The position numbers were made by a program, and so were the translations under genes. From Ruania albidiflava DSM 18029 (GTDB lineage Bacteria; Actinomycetota; Actinomycetes; Actinomycetales; Beutenbergiaceae): a stretch of DNA of 64,000 bases. The stretch lies in assembly GCF_000421225.1 (NCBI RefSeq), contig NZ_ATWL01000003.1, positions 328,951-392,950 of the forward strand. The letters are read 5' to 3'. Under the pieces are notes generated by a model. It worked only from the letters and a program-made list of their open reading frames with translations. It did not search any database and had not been told where the DNA came from. Of the stretch, positions 22,921 through 34,602 are shown in pieces; the stretch's first letter is position 1, and the number at the start of each line of letters is the position of its first letter.

Positions 22921-23598
22921 ATGACTGCGCTCGCCCAGAACGACCAGGTCGTCGACGTGCTCGACGCCGAGGGTGCCAAGCAGGGCACGGCGACCCTGCC
23001 GGCGTCGATCTTCGACGTCACCACCAACGTGCCGCTGATCCACCAGGTCGTGGTGGCTCAGCTCGCCGCCGCGCGGCAGGGCACCCACAAGACCAAGACC
23101 CGTGCCGAGGTGGCCGGCGGTGGCGCCAAGCCATGGCGGCAGAAGGGCACCGGTCGCGCCCGGCAGGGCTCGATCCGCGCCCCGCAGTTCGCCGGCGGTG
23201 GCATCGTGCACGGCCCGGTGCCGCGGGACTACAGCCAGCGCACCCCGAAGAAGATGAAGGCCGCTGCCCTGCGCGGTGCCCTGTCCGACCGGGCCCGCGC
23301 CGGCCGCGTGCACGTGCTGAGCAGCCTCGTCGCCGGCCAGACCCCGTCCACCCGTACCGCGGTCCAGGCGCTGGCCAACGTCACCTCCTCCCGGCACGTG
23401 CTCGTGGTGCTGGACCGGGAGGACGATCTGAGCTGGACCAGCCTGCGCAACGTGCCCACTGTGCACCTCATCCACCCCGACCAGCTGAACACCTACGACG
23501 TGCTGGTCAGCGACGACGTGGTGTTCACCTCCGCAGCGCTGGACGCGCTGGTGGGCACCGGCACCGGCGCGACCGAAGCCGAGGAGGAGCAGAAGTGA
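22921..23598 (+). CDS. rplD: 50S ribosomal protein L4
   Basis: L4 (uL4) lines the exit tunnel and is the known repressor of the S10 operon in E. coli. The 225 residues show [20 protein letters not shown] and [20 protein letters not shown], the tunnel-loop signature. I chose the ATG at 22921; the GTG at 22912 (overlapping the rplC stop) is possible, but the AAGGGGG is too close to it. The rplW GTG overlaps its stop. Confidence 0.98.
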   Translation: MTALAQNDQVVDVLDAEGAKQGTATLPASIFDVTTNVPLIHQVVVAQLAAARQGTHKTKTRAEVAGGGAKPWRQKGTGRARQGSIRAPQFAGGGIVHGPVPRDYSQRTPKKMKAAALRGALSDRARAGRVHVLSSLVAGQTPSTRTAVQALANVTSSRHVLVVLDREDDLSWTSLRNVPTVHLIHPDQLNTYDVLVSDDVVFTSAALDALVGTGTGATEAEEEQK

Positions 23599-23888
23599 CT
23601 GCACTGACCAAGGACCCCCGCGACGTCGTCATCGCCCCGGTGGTCTCGGAGAAGAGCTACAACCTGCTCGACGAGGGCAAGTACACCTTCCTGGTGGACC
23701 CGCGCTCGAACAAGACCGAGATCAAGGTCGCGATCGAGAAGATCTTCGACGTGAAGGTCGCCTCGGTGAACACGATCAACCGCAAGGGCAAGACGCGCCG
23801 CACCCGGTTCGGGCTCGGCAAGCGCAAGGACACCAAGCGCGCCATCGTCACCCTGCGCGAGGGCACCATCGACATCTTCGGCGCCTGA
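23595..23888 (+). CDS. rplW: 50S ribosomal protein L23
   Basis: L23 (uL23) lies at the tunnel exit and docks trigger factor and SRP. The 97 residues are typical ([20 protein letters not shown], then [22 protein letters not shown]). The GTG start overlaps the rplD stop (GTGA), indicating translational coupling. Confidence 0.98.
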   Translation: MTALTKDPRDVVIAPVVSEKSYNLLDEGKYTFLVDPRSNKTEIKVAIEKIFDVKVASVNTINRKGKTRRTRFGLGKRKDTKRAIVTLREGTIDIFGA

Positions 23889-23918
23889 GCGGCCGGGGAA
23901 GAGTGAGGATCGAATCTC

Positions 23919-24755
<837 letters not shown>

Positions 24756-24773
24756 TAGGGAGAAGACCACGAG

Positions 24774-25055
24774 ATGCCTCGCAGTTTGAAGAAGGGCCCC
24801 TTCGTCGACGACCACCTGCAGAAGAAGGTGGACGCCCAGAACGAGAAGGGCACCAAGAACGTCATCAAGACCTGGTCCCGCCGGTCGGTCATCACCCCGG
24901 ACTTCCTGGGCCACACCTTCGCGGTGCACGACGGTCGCAAGCACGTCCCGGTGTTCGTCACCGAGTCGATGGTCGGCCACAAGCTCGGGGAGTTCGCCCC
25001 GACGCGCACGTTCCGTGGGCACGAGAAGGACGACCGCAAGGCGCGTCGTCGCTGA
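24774..25055 (+). CDS. rpsS: 30S ribosomal protein S19
   Basis: S19 (uS19) forms the head complex with S13 that contacts the A-site tRNA. The 93 residues are full length ([18 protein letters not shown], then [23 protein letters not shown]). GGGAGAAGA lies before the ATG. It sits in standard S10 order between rplB and rplV. Confidence 0.98.
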   Translation: MPRSLKKGPFVDDHLQKKVDAQNEKGTKNVIKTWSRRSVITPDFLGHTFAVHDGRKHVPVFVTESMVGHKLGEFAPTRTFRGHEKDDRKARRR

Positions 25056-25100
25056 CCTGAGCGACCGAACCACCAGAACTCACAAGAAGGCAGGACATCG

Positions 25101-25469
25101 ATGGAAGCCAAGGCGCAGGCGCGGTTCGCGCGCGTCACGCCCCTCAAGGCCCGGCGGGTCGTGGACATGGTCCGCGGCAAGCGGGCCGAGGAGGCCGTGA
25201 CCGTGCTCCGGTTCGCCCCGCAGGCGGCGGCGGAGACCGTCCGCAAGGTAGTCGAGAGCGCGGTGGCCAATGCTCGTGTGAAGGCGGAGCAGGCCTCGGT
25301 CGCTTTCAACCCCGGCGATCTGGTGATCGCCGAGGCATTCGTTGACGAGGGTCCGACCCTGAAGCGGTTCCGCCCCCGGGCGCAGGGCCGTGCCAACCGG
25401 ATCTTCAAGCGCACCAGCCACATCACTGTGATCGTGGCCGAGCGTGAGACCAAGGGAGGGGCTCGCTGA
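25101..25469 (+). CDS. rplV: 50S ribosomal protein L22
   Basis: L22 (uL22) forms, with L4, the constriction of the exit tunnel, a macrolide-related site. The 122 residues include [22 protein letters not shown] and the tunnel hairpin near [17 protein letters not shown]. No unusual insertion is seen in the hairpin. Its stop overlaps rpsC by one base (TGATG). Confidence 0.98.
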   Translation: MEAKAQARFARVTPLKARRVVDMVRGKRAEEAVTVLRFAPQAAAETVRKVVESAVANARVKAEQASVAFNPGDLVIAEAFVDEGPTLKRFRPRAQGRANRIFKRTSHITVIVAERETKGGAR

Positions 25470-26296
25470 TGGGCCAGAAGGTCAACCCCACAGGGTTCCG
25501 GCTCGGTGTCACGACCGACCACCGGTCCCGCTGGTTCGCTGACTCCACCAAGGAGGGCCAGCGCTACCGCGACTACGTCCGTGAGGACGTGAAGATCCGC
25601 AAGCTGATGGCCACCGGTCTGGAGCGTGCCGGTATCGCCAAGGTGGAGATCGAGCGCACCCGGGACCGGGTCCGTGTCGACCTGCACACTGCGCGTCCGG
25701 GAATCGTCATCGGCCGCCGCGGTGCTGAGGCGGACCGGCTGCGTGGTGAGCTGGAGAAGCTCACCGGCAAGCAGGTGCAGCTGAACATCCTCGAGGTGAA
25801 GAACCCGGAGATCGACGCCCAGCTGGTCGCCCAGGGGATCGCCGAGCAGCTCGCCTCCCGCGTCTCCTTCCGCCGCGCGATGCGCAAGGGGATCCAGTCG
25901 GCGCTGCGCGCGGGTGCCAAGGGCATCCGGGTACAGGTCTCCGGTCGCCTCGGCGGCGCCGAGATGAGCCGCACCGAGTTCTACCGCGAGGGTCGGGTGC
26001 CGCTGCACACGCTGCGCGCCTACATCGACTACGGCTTCTTCGAGGCCCGCACCACCTTCGGCCGCATCGGCGTGAAGGTGTGGGTCTACAAGGGCGACCA
26101 GACCGAGCGCGACTTCGCCCGCGAGCAGGCCGCCGCCGCACCCCGGTCCGGGCGCGGGCGTGGCCGTGGCCGGGACTCGGGCCGCCGTGGCGAGCCCCGC
26201 GGTGAGCAGCCAGCTGCTACCGCACCGGCGACCGACGCATCTGCAACCACCACCGCCGCGGCCCAGCCCGCGAGCGGTTCCGAGACGGAGGCCTGA
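25469..26296 (+). CDS. rpsC: 30S ribosomal protein S3
   Basis: S3 (uS3) shapes the mRNA entry channel. Its 275 residues start with [23 protein letters not shown] domain follows ([18 protein letters not shown]), then the C-terminal [23 protein letters not shown]. The last ~50 residues are a Gly/Arg-rich then Ala/Thr/Pro-rich tail, longer than in E. coli and typical of actinobacteria. It is coupled to rplV by a one-base overlap. Confidence 0.99.
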   Translation: MGQKVNPTGFRLGVTTDHRSRWFADSTKEGQRYRDYVREDVKIRKLMATGLERAGIAKVEIERTRDRVRVDLHTARPGIVIGRRGAEADRLRGELEKLTGKQVQLNILEVKNPEIDAQLVAQGIAEQLASRVSFRRAMRKGIQSALRAGAKGIRVQVSGRLGGAEMSRTEFYREGRVPLHTLRAYIDYGFFEARTTFGRIGVKVWVYKGDQTERDFAREQAAAAPRSGRGRGRGRDSGRRGEPRGEQPAATAPATDASATTTAAAQPASGSETEA

Positions 26297-26299
26297 GCC

Positions 26300-26719
26300 A
26301 TGCTCATCCCCCGGCGCACCAAGCACCGTAAGCAGCACCACCCCAAGCGCAGCGGTGTCGCCACCGGCGGCACCACGGTCGCCTTCGGTGACTACGGCAT
26401 CCAGGCGCTCGAGCGCGCCTACGTGACCAACCGGCAGATCGAGGCGGCCCGTATCGCCATGACCCGGCACATCAAGCGTGGCGGAAAGGTGTGGATCAAC
26501 ATCTTCCCGGACCGTCCGCTGACCAAGAAGCCGGCGGAGACCCGGATGGGTTCCGGCAAGGGGTCACCGGAGTGGTGGGTGGCCAACGTCAAGCCCGGCC
26601 GAGTGATGTTCGAGCTCGGTGGCGTGGACGAAGAGCTGGCTCGTGAGGCCCTGCGCCGCGCGCAGCACAAGCTTCCGATGAAGACACGTTTCATCTCTCG
26701 CGAGGGTGGTGACATCTGA
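26300..26719 (+). CDS. rplP: 50S ribosomal protein L16
   Basis: L16 (uL16) organises the A-site region of the 50S subunit. The 139 residues show [34 protein letters not shown] and [19 protein letters not shown]. The conserved Arg-containing loop hydroxylated in some bacteria lies in this last region. The stop overlaps rpmC by one base. Confidence 0.99.
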   Translation: MLIPRRTKHRKQHHPKRSGVATGGTTVAFGDYGIQALERAYVTNRQIEAARIAMTRHIKRGGKVWINIFPDRPLTKKPAETRMGSGKGSPEWWVANVKPGRVMFELGGVDEELAREALRRAQHKLPMKTRFISREGGDI

Positions 26720-26961
26720 TGGCTATCGGGTCGAAGGACCTCATGCCCGCCGACCTGGACGGGATGGACAACGAGCGGCTGGCCTCGGAGCTGAAGAAGG
26801 CCAAGCAGGAGCTGTTCAACCTGCGGTTCTCCTCCGCCACCGGGCAGCTCGAGGACCATGGCCGGCTGAAGACCGTGCGGCGCGACATCGCCCGCATCTA
26901 CACGATCCTGCGGGAGCGCGAGCTGGACATTCGCAGCGAGCCCACCGCCGAGGCGAAGTGA
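26719..26961 (+). CDS. rpmC: 50S ribosomal protein L29
   Basis: L29 (uL29) lies beside L23 at the tunnel exit. The 80-residue helical protein has the family core [17 protein letters not shown] and [19 protein letters not shown]. It carries a slightly long N-terminus. It overlaps rplP by one base and rpsQ probably by four. Confidence 0.97.
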   Translation: MAIGSKDLMPADLDGMDNERLASELKKAKQELFNLRFSSATGQLEDHGRLKTVRRDIARIYTILRERELDIRSEPTAEAK

Positions 26962-27257
26962 ACGAGAAGGTGAGCACTGTGACGAGCTCCGAGAACCAGC
27001 CTGCTGAGCGCAACATCCGCAAGTCCCGCCGTGGGTACGTGGTCAGCGACAAGATGGACAAGACCGTCGTGGTCGCGGTGGAGGACCGGGTCAAGCACCC
27101 GCTCTACGGCAAGGTCATGCGACGCACCAACAAGGTCAAGGCGCACGACGAGGCCAACGCTGTGGGCGTGGGCGACCTCGTGTCGATCATGGAGACGCGG
27201 CCGCTGTCAGCCACCAAGCGCTGGCGCGTGGTCGAGGTCCTCGAAAAGGCCAAGTGA
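26958..27257 (+). CDS. rpsQ: 30S ribosomal protein S17
   Basis: S17 (uS17) is an early-assembly OB-fold protein. The conserved part is [21 protein letters not shown] with [23 protein letters not shown] codons at 26958, 26970 and 26979 are all in frame. The first gives a GTGA overlap with the rpmC stop, and the last has AGAAGG at 8 nt. I report the longest form (99 residues) but the start is uncertain within 21 nt. Confidence 0.95.
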   Translation: MNEKVSTVTSSENQPAERNIRKSRRGYVVSDKMDKTVVVAVEDRVKHPLYGKVMRRTNKVKAHDEANAVGVGDLVSIMETRPLSATKRWRVVEVLEKAK

Positions 27258-27262
27258 TCCAC

Positions 27263-27283
27263 CTCTCCGGCGCCACCGGAGAG
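27263..27283 (+). other. Intercistronic hairpin between rpsQ and rplN
   Basis: CTCTCCGG and CCGGAGAG form an 8-bp perfect stem with a 5-nt loop in the 91-bp gap between rpsQ and rplN, where S10 and spc operons are separate in many bacteria. There is no T-run. It may attenuate or stabilise the message. Confidence 0.5.
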
Positions 27284-27348
27284 CAGACAACCATCCGTTC
27301 GGCCAGGCTCGCCCGGCGAGAACCGGCACGACGACAGGAGTAGATCGA

Positions 27349-27717
27349 ATGATCCAGCAGGAGTCGCGACTGAAGGTCGCCGACAACACGGGCGCCAAGG
27401 AGATCCTGTGCGTCCGTGTGCTCGGCGGCTCCGGACGTCGCTACGCCGGCATCGGCGACACCATCGTCGCCACCGTCAAGGATGCGATCCCCGGCGGCAA
27501 CGTGAAGAAGGGCGAGCTCGTCAAGGCGGTCGTCGTGCGCACCCGCAAGGAGCGCCGTCGCAGCGACGGTTCCTACATCCGGTTCGACGAGAACGCGGCG
27601 GTGATCCTGAGGAACGACGGTGAACCGCGCGGTACCCGCATCTTCGGACCTGTGGGCCGCGAGCTGCGGGACAAGCGGTTCATGCGCATCGTCTCGCTCG
27701 CACCGGAGGTGCTGTAA
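27349..27717 (+). CDS. rplN: 50S ribosomal protein L14
   Basis: L14 (uL14) forms intersubunit bridges and is the first gene of the classical spc group. The 122 residues are standard ([20 protein letters not shown], then [20 protein letters not shown]). ACAGGAG lies before the ATG. rplX begins 2 bp after the stop. Confidence 0.99.
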   Translation: MIQQESRLKVADNTGAKEILCVRVLGGSGRRYAGIGDTIVATVKDAIPGGNVKKGELVKAVVVRTRKERRRSDGSYIRFDENAAVILRNDGEPRGTRIFGPVGRELRDKRFMRIVSLAPEVL

Positions 27718-27719
27718 CT

Positions 27720-28061
27720 ATGGCAAAGATCAAGAAGGGCGACCTGGTGGTCGTCATCGCCGGTCGGGACAAGGGGCAGCAGGGCCGGGTGCTCGAGGTC
27801 CTCACCGACCGCGACCGGCTCATCGTCGAGGGCGTGCAGCGTGTCCAGCGGCACACCAAGGTGTCGCAGAACCAGCGCGGCGGACGCAGCGGCGGGATCG
27901 AGACCGTCGAGGCCTCGATCCACGTGAGCAACGTGATGCTGGTGGATCCCGAGACCAAGAAGGGCACCCGCGTCGGGTACCGCACCGAAGAAGTCGAGCG
28001 TGACGGACGCACCCGGACCACTCGGGTCCGGGTGGCCAAGCGCTCCGGTAAGGACGTCTGA
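27720..28061 (+). CDS. rplX: 50S ribosomal protein L24
   Basis: L24 (uL24) is an assembly initiator with a KOW motif ([20 protein letters not shown]). The 113 residues are full length, with [20 protein letters not shown] and the [19 protein letters not shown] region. It overlaps rplE by one base (TGATG). Confidence 0.98.
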   Translation: MAKIKKGDLVVVIAGRDKGQQGRVLEVLTDRDRLIVEGVQRVQRHTKVSQNQRGGRSGGIETVEASIHVSNVMLVDPETKKGTRVGYRTEEVERDGRTRTTRVRVAKRSGKDV

Positions 28062-28639
28062 TGAGCACTTCAACCGAGACCAGCGTGCCGGCGCTCACCC
28101 CGCGGCTGAAGACCAAGTACCGCGAGGAGATCCTCCCGGCGCTGCGCGAGGAGTTCGGCTACGCCAACGTGCACCAGGTCCCCGGTCTGGTCAAGATCGT
28201 GGTGAACATGGGGGTGGGGGACGCCGCCCGCGACTCCAAGCTGATCGAGGGCGCTGTGCGCGACCTCGCCGCCATCACCGGCCAGAAGCCGCTGGTGACC
28301 CGGGCACGCAAGTCGATCGCCCAGTTCAAGCTGCGCGAGGGCCAGCCGATCGGCACCCACGCCACGCTGCGCGGGGACCGGATGTGGGAGTTCGCCGACC
28401 GGCTGCTCAGCTTCGCGCTGCCGCGCATCCGTGACTTCCGCGGCCTGTCGCCCAAGCAGTTCGACGGGCACGGCAACTACACGTTCGGCCTGGTGGAGCA
28501 GTCGATGTTCCACGAGATCGACCAGGACAAGATCGACCGGGTCCGAGGCATGGACATCACCGTGGTCACCACGGCGACCAACGATGACGAGGGCCGTTCG
28601 CTGCTGCGCCAGCTCGGCTTCCCGTTCAAGGAGAACTGA
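28061..28639 (+). CDS. rplE: 50S ribosomal protein L5
   Basis: L5 (uL5) binds 5S rRNA in the central protuberance. The 192 residues include [37 protein letters not shown] and [19 protein letters not shown]. Its start is coupled to rplX. rpsN follows after one base. Confidence 0.99.
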   Translation: MSTSTETSVPALTPRLKTKYREEILPALREEFGYANVHQVPGLVKIVVNMGVGDAARDSKLIEGAVRDLAAITGQKPLVTRARKSIAQFKLREGQPIGTHATLRGDRMWEFADRLLSFALPRIRDFRGLSPKQFDGHGNYTFGLVEQSMFHEIDQDKIDRVRGMDITVVTTATNDDEGRSLLRQLGFPFKEN

Positions 28640-28640
28640 G

Positions 28641-28826
28641 ATGGCGAAGACCGCCCTGATCCAGAAGGCCGCCCGCAAGTCGAAGTTCGCGGTCCGCAGC
28701 TACACCCGGTGCCAGAAGTGCGGCCGTCCGCGCTCGGTGTACCGCAAGTTCGGGCTGTGCCGCGTGTGCCTGCGGGACATGGCCCTGGCCGGTCAGCTCC
28801 CCGGCGTGACGAAGAGCAGCTGGTAA
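28641..28826 (+). CDS. rpsN: 30S ribosomal protein S14, zinc-binding type Z
   Basis: This is the short, zinc-containing S14 (61 residues), recognised by CQKCGRP and CRVCLRD, which supply the four Cys ligands. Actinobacteria often carry a second, zinc-free S14 that is expressed on zinc starvation; it is not in this window. The product starts [18 protein letters not shown]. It lies between rplE and rpsH as usual. Confidence 0.98.
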   Translation: MAKTALIQKAARKSKFAVRSYTRCQKCGRPRSVYRKFGLCRVCLRDMALAGQLPGVTKSSW

Positions 28827-28884
28827 AACCACTACGTCGCAGGTCCGAGCAGGAAACCGCGACGAGGAAGGGCCTGAGCCCGAG

Positions 28885-29283
28885 ATGACAATGACAGACC
28901 CCATCGCCGACATGTTGACGCGGTTGCGCAACGCGAACTCGGCGTACCACGAGTCGGTGTCCATGCCGTACTCGAAGCTGAAGTCCCACATCGCAGAGAT
29001 CCTCCAGGCGGAGGGTTACATCAGCGGCTGGTCGGTCGCCGATGCGGAGGTGGGCAAGACACTGACGCTACAGCTGAAGTTCGGCCCGAGCCGAGAGCGC
29101 TCGATCGCCGGCGTGCGCCGGGTGTCCAAGCCCGGACTGCGGGTGTACGCGAAGTCGACCAACCTGCCGAAGGTGCTCGGCGGCCTGGGCGTGGCGATCC
29201 TGTCCACCTCCTCCGGTCTGCTCACCGACCGTCAGGCATCCAAGAAGGGCGTGGGTGGGGAAGTCCTCGCCTACGTCTGGTGA
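28885..29283 (+). CDS. rpsH: 30S ribosomal protein S8
   Basis: S8 (uS8) binds helix 21 of 16S rRNA and represses the spc operon in E. coli. The 132 residues contain [20 protein letters not shown] and the C-terminal [20 protein letters not shown] signature, ending [12 protein letters not shown] codons at 28885 and 28891 are both possible. Confidence 0.99.
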   Translation: MTMTDPIADMLTRLRNANSAYHESVSMPYSKLKSHIAEILQAEGYISGWSVADAEVGKTLTLQLKFGPSRERSIAGVRRVSKPGLRVYAKSTNLPKVLGGLGVAILSTSSGLLTDRQASKKGVGGEVLAYVW

Positions 29284-29309
29284 TCGAGGGATCGAAAGGA
29301 GCCACAGAG

Positions 29310-29849
29310 ATGTCACGAATTGGCAAGCTCCCGGTCGCCGTCCCCAGCGGCGTCGACGTCACCATCGAGAACTCGACGGTCACCGTCAAGGGCCCGAAGG
29401 GCACCCTGAGCCACACCGTCCCCGCGCCGATCACGGTCGGCCGTGACGACGACGGTGCGCTGGTCGTGAGCCGTCCGGACGAGGGACGCGAGTCCCGGTC
29501 GCTGCACGGACTGACCCGCACGCTGCTGTCCAACCTGGTGCAGGGCGTCACCCAGGGGTACGAGAAGAAGTTGGAGATCGTCGGTACCGGGTACCGCGTG
29601 CTGGCGAAGGGCTCGAACTTGGAGTTCGCGCTCGGCTTCTCCCACCCGGTGACCGTCACCGCACCGGAGGGCATCACGTTCGCCGTGGAGTCGCCGACCA
29701 AGTTCTCCGTCTCCGGGATTGACAAGCAGCAGGTCGGCGAGGTCGCTGCCAACATTCGCAAGATCCGCCGGCCCGAGCCGTACAAGGGCAAGGGCGTGCG
29801 GTATGCGGACGAGCAGGTCCGCCGCAAGGTCGGAAAGGCTGGTAAGTAG
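29310..29849 (+). CDS. rplF: 50S ribosomal protein L6
   Basis: L6 (uL6) sits near the sarcin-ricin loop. The 179 residues are standard: [16 protein letters not shown] at the start, the duplicated fold, and [21 protein letters not shown] at the end. The frame opens at 29280, but the ATG at 29310, behind GAAAGGAG, gives the family start. rplR follows after 2 bp. Confidence 0.99.
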   Translation: MSRIGKLPVAVPSGVDVTIENSTVTVKGPKGTLSHTVPAPITVGRDDDGALVVSRPDEGRESRSLHGLTRTLLSNLVQGVTQGYEKKLEIVGTGYRVLAKGSNLEFALGFSHPVTVTAPEGITFAVESPTKFSVSGIDKQQVGEVAANIRKIRRPEPYKGKGVRYADEQVRRKVGKAGK

Positions 29850-29851
29850 CC

Positions 29852-30223
29852 ATGGCTGTATCCATCAAGGGCACGGGCAAGCGCACCGCGCGGTCCCGCC
29901 GTCACCGGCGGGTGCGCAAGCGGATCAGCGGGACGGCGACCCGTCCCCGTCTCGTGGTCAACCGGTCCGCGCGGCACATGGTCGCCCAGGTGGTCGACGA
30001 CACCACCGGCACCACCCTGGTCTCCGCCTCCACGCTGGAAGCGGACCTGCGCGCCTCCGACGCGGACAAGACCGCCAAGGCGCGCCAGGTCGGTGAGCTG
30101 GTGGCGCAGCGGGCCAAGGCCAAGGGCCTGGAGGTCGTCGTGTTCGACCGCGGCGGCAACAAGTACCACGGACGTGTGGCCGCAGTGGCCGACGGCGCCC
30201 GCGAGGGAGGGCTGTCCCTGTGA
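29852..30223 (+). CDS. rplR: 50S ribosomal protein L18
   Basis: L18 (uL18) binds 5S rRNA with L5. The 123 residues have a basic N-terminus ([20 protein letters not shown]) and the [20 protein letters not shown] fold, ending [24 protein letters not shown]. It is in the standard spc order. Confidence 0.99.
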   Translation: MAVSIKGTGKRTARSRRHRRVRKRISGTATRPRLVVNRSARHMVAQVVDDTTGTTLVSASTLEADLRASDADKTAKARQVGELVAQRAKAKGLEVVVFDRGGNKYHGRVAAVADGAREGGLSL

Positions 30224-30260
30224 CCGCAGTCCACCAGACCAACGAACAAAGGAACGCATG

Positions 30261-30923
30261 ATGGCTGCACCGCAGCGCAGCAGCGCGACGTCCGGCGGTG
30301 AGCGCGGCGACCGCCGCGACCGTCGAGGCGACAACCGCCGCGGCGGGGACAACCGTCGCGACGACCGGAACACCTACGTCGAGCGCGTGGTCGCGATCAA
30401 CCGCGTCTCCAAGGTGGTCAAGGGCGGACGCCGGTTCTCCTTCACCGCGCTCGTGGTCGTCGGTGACGGTGAGGGCACCGTCGGCGTCGGCTATGGCAAG
30501 GCCAAGGAAGTACCTGCGGCCATCGCCAAGGGCGTGGAGGAGGCCAAGAAGAACTTCTTCAAGGTCCCGATGATCCGCAAGACCATCCCGCACCAGGTGC
30601 AGGGCGAGGACGCCGCCGGCGTCGTGCTGCTGCGCCCGGCGTCGCCCGGTACCGGCGTCATCGCCGGTGGTCCGGTGCGCGCGGTGCTGGACTGCGCGGG
30701 CATCCACGACGTGCTCAGCAAGTCCCTCGGCTCGGAGAACGCGATCAACATCGTGCAGGCCACGGTGACGGCACTGAAGTCCCTGGAGCAGCCGGAGGCC
30801 GTGGCCGCACGCCGCGGGCTGGCGCTGGACCAGGTGGCCCCGGCCGCGCTGCTGCGCGCCCAGGCCGAGGGACGTGCGGAAGCAGCGACGAAGGCAGAGC
30901 AGAACTCGGGGGCAGCCTCATGA
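30261..30923 (+). CDS. rpsE: 30S ribosomal protein S5
   Basis: S5 (uS5) affects accuracy and mRNA entry. The 220 residues have an Arg/Asp/Gly-rich N-terminal extension of about 35 residues. The double-stranded RNA-binding fold follows ([21 protein letters not shown]) and then the [19 protein letters not shown] loop. ATG codons at 30258 and 30261 are adjacent; the second has better spacing from AAAGGA. It overlaps rpmD by four bases (ATGA). Confidence 0.98.
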   Translation: MAAPQRSSATSGGERGDRRDRRGDNRRGGDNRRDDRNTYVERVVAINRVSKVVKGGRRFSFTALVVVGDGEGTVGVGYGKAKEVPAAIAKGVEEAKKNFFKVPMIRKTIPHQVQGEDAAGVVLLRPASPGTGVIAGGPVRAVLDCAGIHDVLSKSLGSENAINIVQATVTALKSLEQPEAVAARRGLALDQVAPAALLRAQAEGRAEAATKAEQNSGAAS

Positions 30924-31102
30924 GCCAGCTCAAGGTGACCCAGAAGAAGTCCGCCATCGGCGGCAAGCAGAACCAGCGTGACACGCTGCGCTCCCTCGGT
31001 CTGAAGCGCATTGGCGACACTGTCGTCAAGGAGGACCGGCCGGAGGTTCGCGGCATGGTCAGCACGGTGGCGCACCTCGTCACCGTCGAGGAGGTCGACT
31101 GA
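30920..31102 (+). CDS. rpmD: 50S ribosomal protein L30
   Basis: L30 (uL30) is a small 50S protein of 60 residues ([20 protein letters not shown], then [20 protein letters not shown]). Its ATGA overlap with rpsE implies coupled translation. rplO follows after 2 bp. Confidence 0.97.
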   Translation: MSQLKVTQKKSAIGGKQNQRDTLRSLGLKRIGDTVVKEDRPEVRGMVSTVAHLVTVEEVD

Positions 31103-31104
31103 AC

Positions 31105-31578
31105 ATGGCTGAGCAGGAGAAGGATGCCGGTGGGCTGAGCCCGCTGAAGGTGCACCACCTGCGTCCGGCGCCAGGGTCCCGCACTGCGAAGACCCGCGTG
31201 GGTCGGGGTGAGGCGTCCAAGGGCAAGACCGCCGGCCGTGGCACCAAGGGCACCAAGGCCCGCTACCAGGTGCCCGCCCGGTTCGAGGGTGGCCAGACGC
31301 CGCTGCACATGCGGCTGCCGAAGCTGCGCGGCTTCAAGAACAAGTTCCGCACCGAGTACCAGGTGGTGAACCTGGACAAGCTCTCGGCCCTGTACCCCGA
31401 GGGTGGCGAGGTCACCGTCGAGGACCTGGTCGCCAAGGGTGCGGTGCGTGCCGGGCAGCCGGTGAAGGTGCTGGGCACCGGTGACGTGAGCGTCAAGCTC
31501 TCCCTGGTCGTGGATGCCGTCTCCGGCTCCGCGAAGGAGAAGGTGCTCGCGGCCGGCGGCAGCATCGAGCAGGCCTGA
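31105..31578 (+). CDS. rplO: 50S ribosomal protein L15
   Basis: L15 (uL15) is a late-assembly protein of the 50S central region. The 157 residues include [30 protein letters not shown] and the [20 protein letters not shown] signature. A GC-rich stem-loop follows its stop, ahead of secY. Confidence 0.98.
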   Translation: MAEQEKDAGGLSPLKVHHLRPAPGSRTAKTRVGRGEASKGKTAGRGTKGTKARYQVPARFEGGQTPLHMRLPKLRGFKNKFRTEYQVVNLDKLSALYPEGGEVTVEDLVAKGAVRAGQPVKVLGTGDVSVKLSLVVDAVSGSAKEKVLAAGGSIEQA

Positions 31579-31597
31579 CCACACAGCAGTGCTGAAG

Positions 31598-31628
31598 CGG
31601 CGGCGCGGGGAGTGCTCCCGCGCCGCCG
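31598..31628 (+). terminator. Stem-loop between rplO and secY
   Basis: CGGCGGCGCGGG (31598-31609) and CCCGCGCCGCCG (31617-31628) form a 12-bp perfect stem with a 7-nt loop. It lacks a T-run and sits inside the spc gene set. It may be a partial terminator that lowers secY relative to the ribosomal genes. Confidence 0.7.
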
Positions 31629-31760
31629 TCGGCATATCGGGAACCGGACACCGACGGCGGTGCCCGATGCCGTACCGTAAGCACTCGTACTGACCGTTTC
31701 TTCCGGTGGACTCCCGCGGCGGACCGCCGAGACCGTCCCCGACACCTCTCTGGAGGACCA

Positions 31761-33059
31761 TTGCTCAGCGCATTCGTTCGTGCGTTCCGCACGCCGGACC
31801 TGCGGAAGAAGCTGCTCTTCACGCTCGGCATCATGGCGCTGTTCCGGCTCGGGTCGTTCGTCCCCACCCCGGGGATCGACTACACCAACGTGCAGACCTG
31901 TGCTGCGCCGATGGGGGACGACACCTCGGCACTGGCGCTGGTGAACCTGTTCAGCGGCGGTGCGCTGCTGCAGCTGTCCGTGTTCGCCCTCGGGGTGATG
32001 CCCTACATCACCGCCAGCATCATCGTGCAGCTGCTCCGGGTGGTCATCCCCCGGTTCGACGACCTGCACAAGGAGGGCCAGTCCGGGCAGTCGGTGCTCA
32101 CCCAGTACACCCGCTACCTGACCATCGGCCTGGCGATCCTGCAAGCCACCACCATCATCACCGTGGCCAACTCCGGCAACCTGTACCCCGGCTGCCAGGC
32201 GGAGATCATCCCGGACGACTCGGTCCTCACGCTGCTGCTGATGATCCTGACCATGACCGCCGGTACCGGCCTGATCATGTGGATGGGAGAGCTGATCACC
32301 GAGCGGGGCGTCGGCAACGGCATGTCGTTGCTGATCTTCACCTCGATCGCGGCCAGCTTCCCCTCGGCGCTGCAGCAGATCAACGCCGCTGACAACGGCC
32401 TGGTGAAGCTGATCATCTTCCTGCTGATCTCCCTGGTGGTGATCGGCCTGATCGTGTTCGTGGAGCAGTCCCAGCGCCGGGTGCCGGTGCAGTACGCCAA
32501 GCGGATGGTCGGCCGGCGGATGTACGGCGGCTCCAGCACCTACATCCCGATCAAGATCAACATGTCCGGGGTGATCCCGGTGATCTTTGCCTCCTCGCTG
32601 CTGGCGCTGCCGATGCTGGCCGCCCAGTTCGGGGACCAGTCCGCGGGCTGGGTGCAGTGGATCCTGGCGAACGTGTCCAACCCCGGGCAGAACCTGTACA
32701 TCGCGGTGTACGTGGTGCTGATCATCTTCTTCGCGTTCTTCTACACCTCCATCACGTTCAACCCGGAGGAGGTCGCGGACAACATGAAGCGCTACGGCGG
32801 GTTCATCCCCGGCATCCGTGCGGGCCGGCCCACCGCCGAGTACCTGCAGTACGTGATCTCCCGGGTGACCACCGCCGGGGCCATCTACCTGGCGATCGTG
32901 GCGATGATCCCCACGATCGCGTTCAAGATCATGGGGGTGTCCACCTCGATCCCGTTCGGCGGCACCTCGCTGCTGATCCTGGTCAGCGTCGGCCTGGACA
33001 CCATCAAGCAGATCGACTCCCAGCTGCAGCAACGTCACTACGAAGGGTTCCTGCGATGA
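31761..33059 (+). CDS. secY: Preprotein translocase subunit SecY
   Basis: SecY is the channel of the Sec translocon. The 432 residues form about ten membrane helices. Landmarks are [21 protein letters not shown] in helix 1, the [15 protein letters not shown] block, and [25 protein letters not shown]. The TTG start lies 4 nt after TGGAGGA. The ATGA overlap couples adk. A 180-bp gap with its own hairpin separates it from rplO. Confidence 0.99.
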   Translation: MLSAFVRAFRTPDLRKKLLFTLGIMALFRLGSFVPTPGIDYTNVQTCAAPMGDDTSALALVNLFSGGALLQLSVFALGVMPYITASIIVQLLRVVIPRFDDLHKEGQSGQSVLTQYTRYLTIGLAILQATTIITVANSGNLYPGCQAEIIPDDSVLTLLLMILTMTAGTGLIMWMGELITERGVGNGMSLLIFTSIAASFPSALQQINAADNGLVKLIIFLLISLVVIGLIVFVEQSQRRVPVQYAKRMVGRRMYGGSSTYIPIKINMSGVIPVIFASSLLALPMLAAQFGDQSAGWVQWILANVSNPGQNLYIAVYVVLIIFFAFFYTSITFNPEEVADNMKRYGGFIPGIRAGRPTAEYLQYVISRVTTAGAIYLAIVAMIPTIAFKIMGVSTSIPFGGTSLLILVSVGLDTIKQIDSQLQQRHYEGFLR

Positions 33060-33634
33060 GCATGCGTCTGATCCTCCTCGGTCCGCCCGGAGCCGGTAAG
33101 GGCACCCAGGCCGCCCGGCTCGCCTCCCGCCTGGGGGTGCCGGCCATCTCCACCGGCGACATCTTCCGCGCGAACGTCTCCGAGGGCACCGAGCTCGGCC
33201 AGCTCGCGCAGAAGTACATGGACGCCGGCGAGTACGTCCCGGACGAGGTCACCAACCAGATGGTCGCCGCGCGGTTGTCCCAACCGGACGCCGAGGCCGG
33301 TTTCCTCCTGGACGGCTACCCCCGCACCGAGGCCCAGGTCGCGGAGCTGGACTCGATCCTGGAGGCCAACGGCCACCAGCTCAGCCACGTGGTCGAGCTG
33401 ACCGCGGACACCGACGAGGTGGTGGCACGGCTGCTGAACCGGGCCAAGGAGCAGGGCCGTGCCGACGACACCGAGTCGGTGATCCGGCGACGCCTGGACG
33501 TCTACGCCGAGCAGACCGCACCGCTGGTGCAGACCTATGCCGACCGCGGCCTGCTGGTGCAGGTGGACGGTATGGGTGAGGTGGACGAGGTCACCGCCCG
33601 GCTCACCGACGCCCTCGGTGTGACAACCGACTGA
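33056..33634 (+). CDS. adk: Adenylate kinase
   Basis: Adk interconverts ATP + AMP and 2 ADP. The 192 residues carry the P-loop [15 protein letters not shown], the AMP-binding STGDIFR and the [13 protein letters not shown] segment. The region after [20 protein letters not shown] lacks the ~30-residue LID insert, so this is the short actinobacterial form. It overlaps secY by four bases and abuts map. A second ATG at 33062 is possible. Confidence 0.98.
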   Translation: MSMRLILLGPPGAGKGTQAARLASRLGVPAISTGDIFRANVSEGTELGQLAQKYMDAGEYVPDEVTNQMVAARLSQPDAEAGFLLDGYPRTEAQVAELDSILEANGHQLSHVVELTADTDEVVARLLNRAKEQGRADDTESVIRRRLDVYAEQTAPLVQTYADRGLLVQVDGMGEVDEVTARLTDALGVTTD

Positions 33635-34450
33635 ATGTTCGGTCGCGGTATCGAGTACAAGACGCCCGACCAGATCCGCCTGATGCGCACGGCCGGTCTG
33701 GTCGTGGCGGACATCCACCACGCCGTCCGGGCGGCTATCGCCCCCGGGGTGAGCACCGGTGCGCTGGACACCGTCGCCCAGGACGTGCTGGACCGTGCCG
33801 GTGCCACGTCCAACTTCCTCGGCTACCACGGGTTCCCCGGGCGGCTGTGCGTGTCGGTGAACTCCGAGATCGTGCACGGCATCCCCGGGGCCCGGGTGAT
33901 CCAGCCGGGTGATGTGGTCTCCGTGGACGCTGGGGCCGTGGTCGACGGGTGGCACGGGGACGCCGCGTTCACCGCGGTGGTCCCCGCCGAGGCCGGCACC
34001 GACCCGGGTGACGAAGCGCTGGTGCGCACCACGGAGGCAGCCATGTGGGCGGGGATCGCCGCACTGGCCACCGGCAAGCGGCTCGGTGATGTCGGTGCCG
34101 CCGTGGAGGATGCCTCCTACGACTACGGGATCGTGCGGGAGTACACCGGCCACGGTATCGGCACCGCGATGCACCAGGAGCCGGATGTGCCCGGCTACCG
34201 CACCGGTCGGCGGGGCCCGGCACTGCGGCCCGGGCTGTGCGTGGCGGTGGAGCCGATGCTCACCCGCGGCGGTGAGGCCACCCAAGTGCTGGACGACGGG
34301 TGGACCGTGGTCAGCGTCGACGGTTCCCGGGCAGCGCACTTCGAACACACGGTGGCCGTGCACTCCCGCGGCATCTGGGTGCTCACCGCACCGGACGGGG
34401 GAGCGGCCGGACTGGCTGCCCACGGCGTGGACGTGGTTCCGCTGGACTGA
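33635..34450 (+). CDS. map: Methionine aminopeptidase, type I
   Basis: Map removes the initiator Met from nascent proteins. The 271 residues have the pita-bread fold with all five metal ligands visible: Asp in VVSVDAG, Asp in GWHGDAAFT, His in YTGHGIGTAMH, Glu in AVEPMLT and Glu in AHFEHTVAV. HGFPGRLCVSVNSEIVHGIP is the substrate-pocket block. The ATG starts directly after the adk stop. It is the last gene of the spc run before the LuxR pair. Confidence 0.98.
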   Translation: MFGRGIEYKTPDQIRLMRTAGLVVADIHHAVRAAIAPGVSTGALDTVAQDVLDRAGATSNFLGYHGFPGRLCVSVNSEIVHGIPGARVIQPGDVVSVDAGAVVDGWHGDAAFTAVVPAEAGTDPGDEALVRTTEAAMWAGIAALATGKRLGDVGAAVEDASYDYGIVREYTGHGIGTAMHQEPDVPGYRTGRRGPALRPGLCVAVEPMLTRGGEATQVLDDGWTVVSVDGSRAAHFEHTVAVHSRGIWVLTAPDGGAAGLAAHGVDVVPLD

Positions 34451-34602
34451 GCAGGCACCGTTCTCCCAGCCGATTCCGTGGCAGGGGGGCACCGGTGAGG
34501 GGTAGGCTCGAAGGTGATCGGGTCAGTGCGCCATGCTGGTGTGGCGCGTGAGTGAAGGGCAGTCGGCCATCCCCAAGTTCGTCGTGCCGTGTGATGTGAT
34601 GT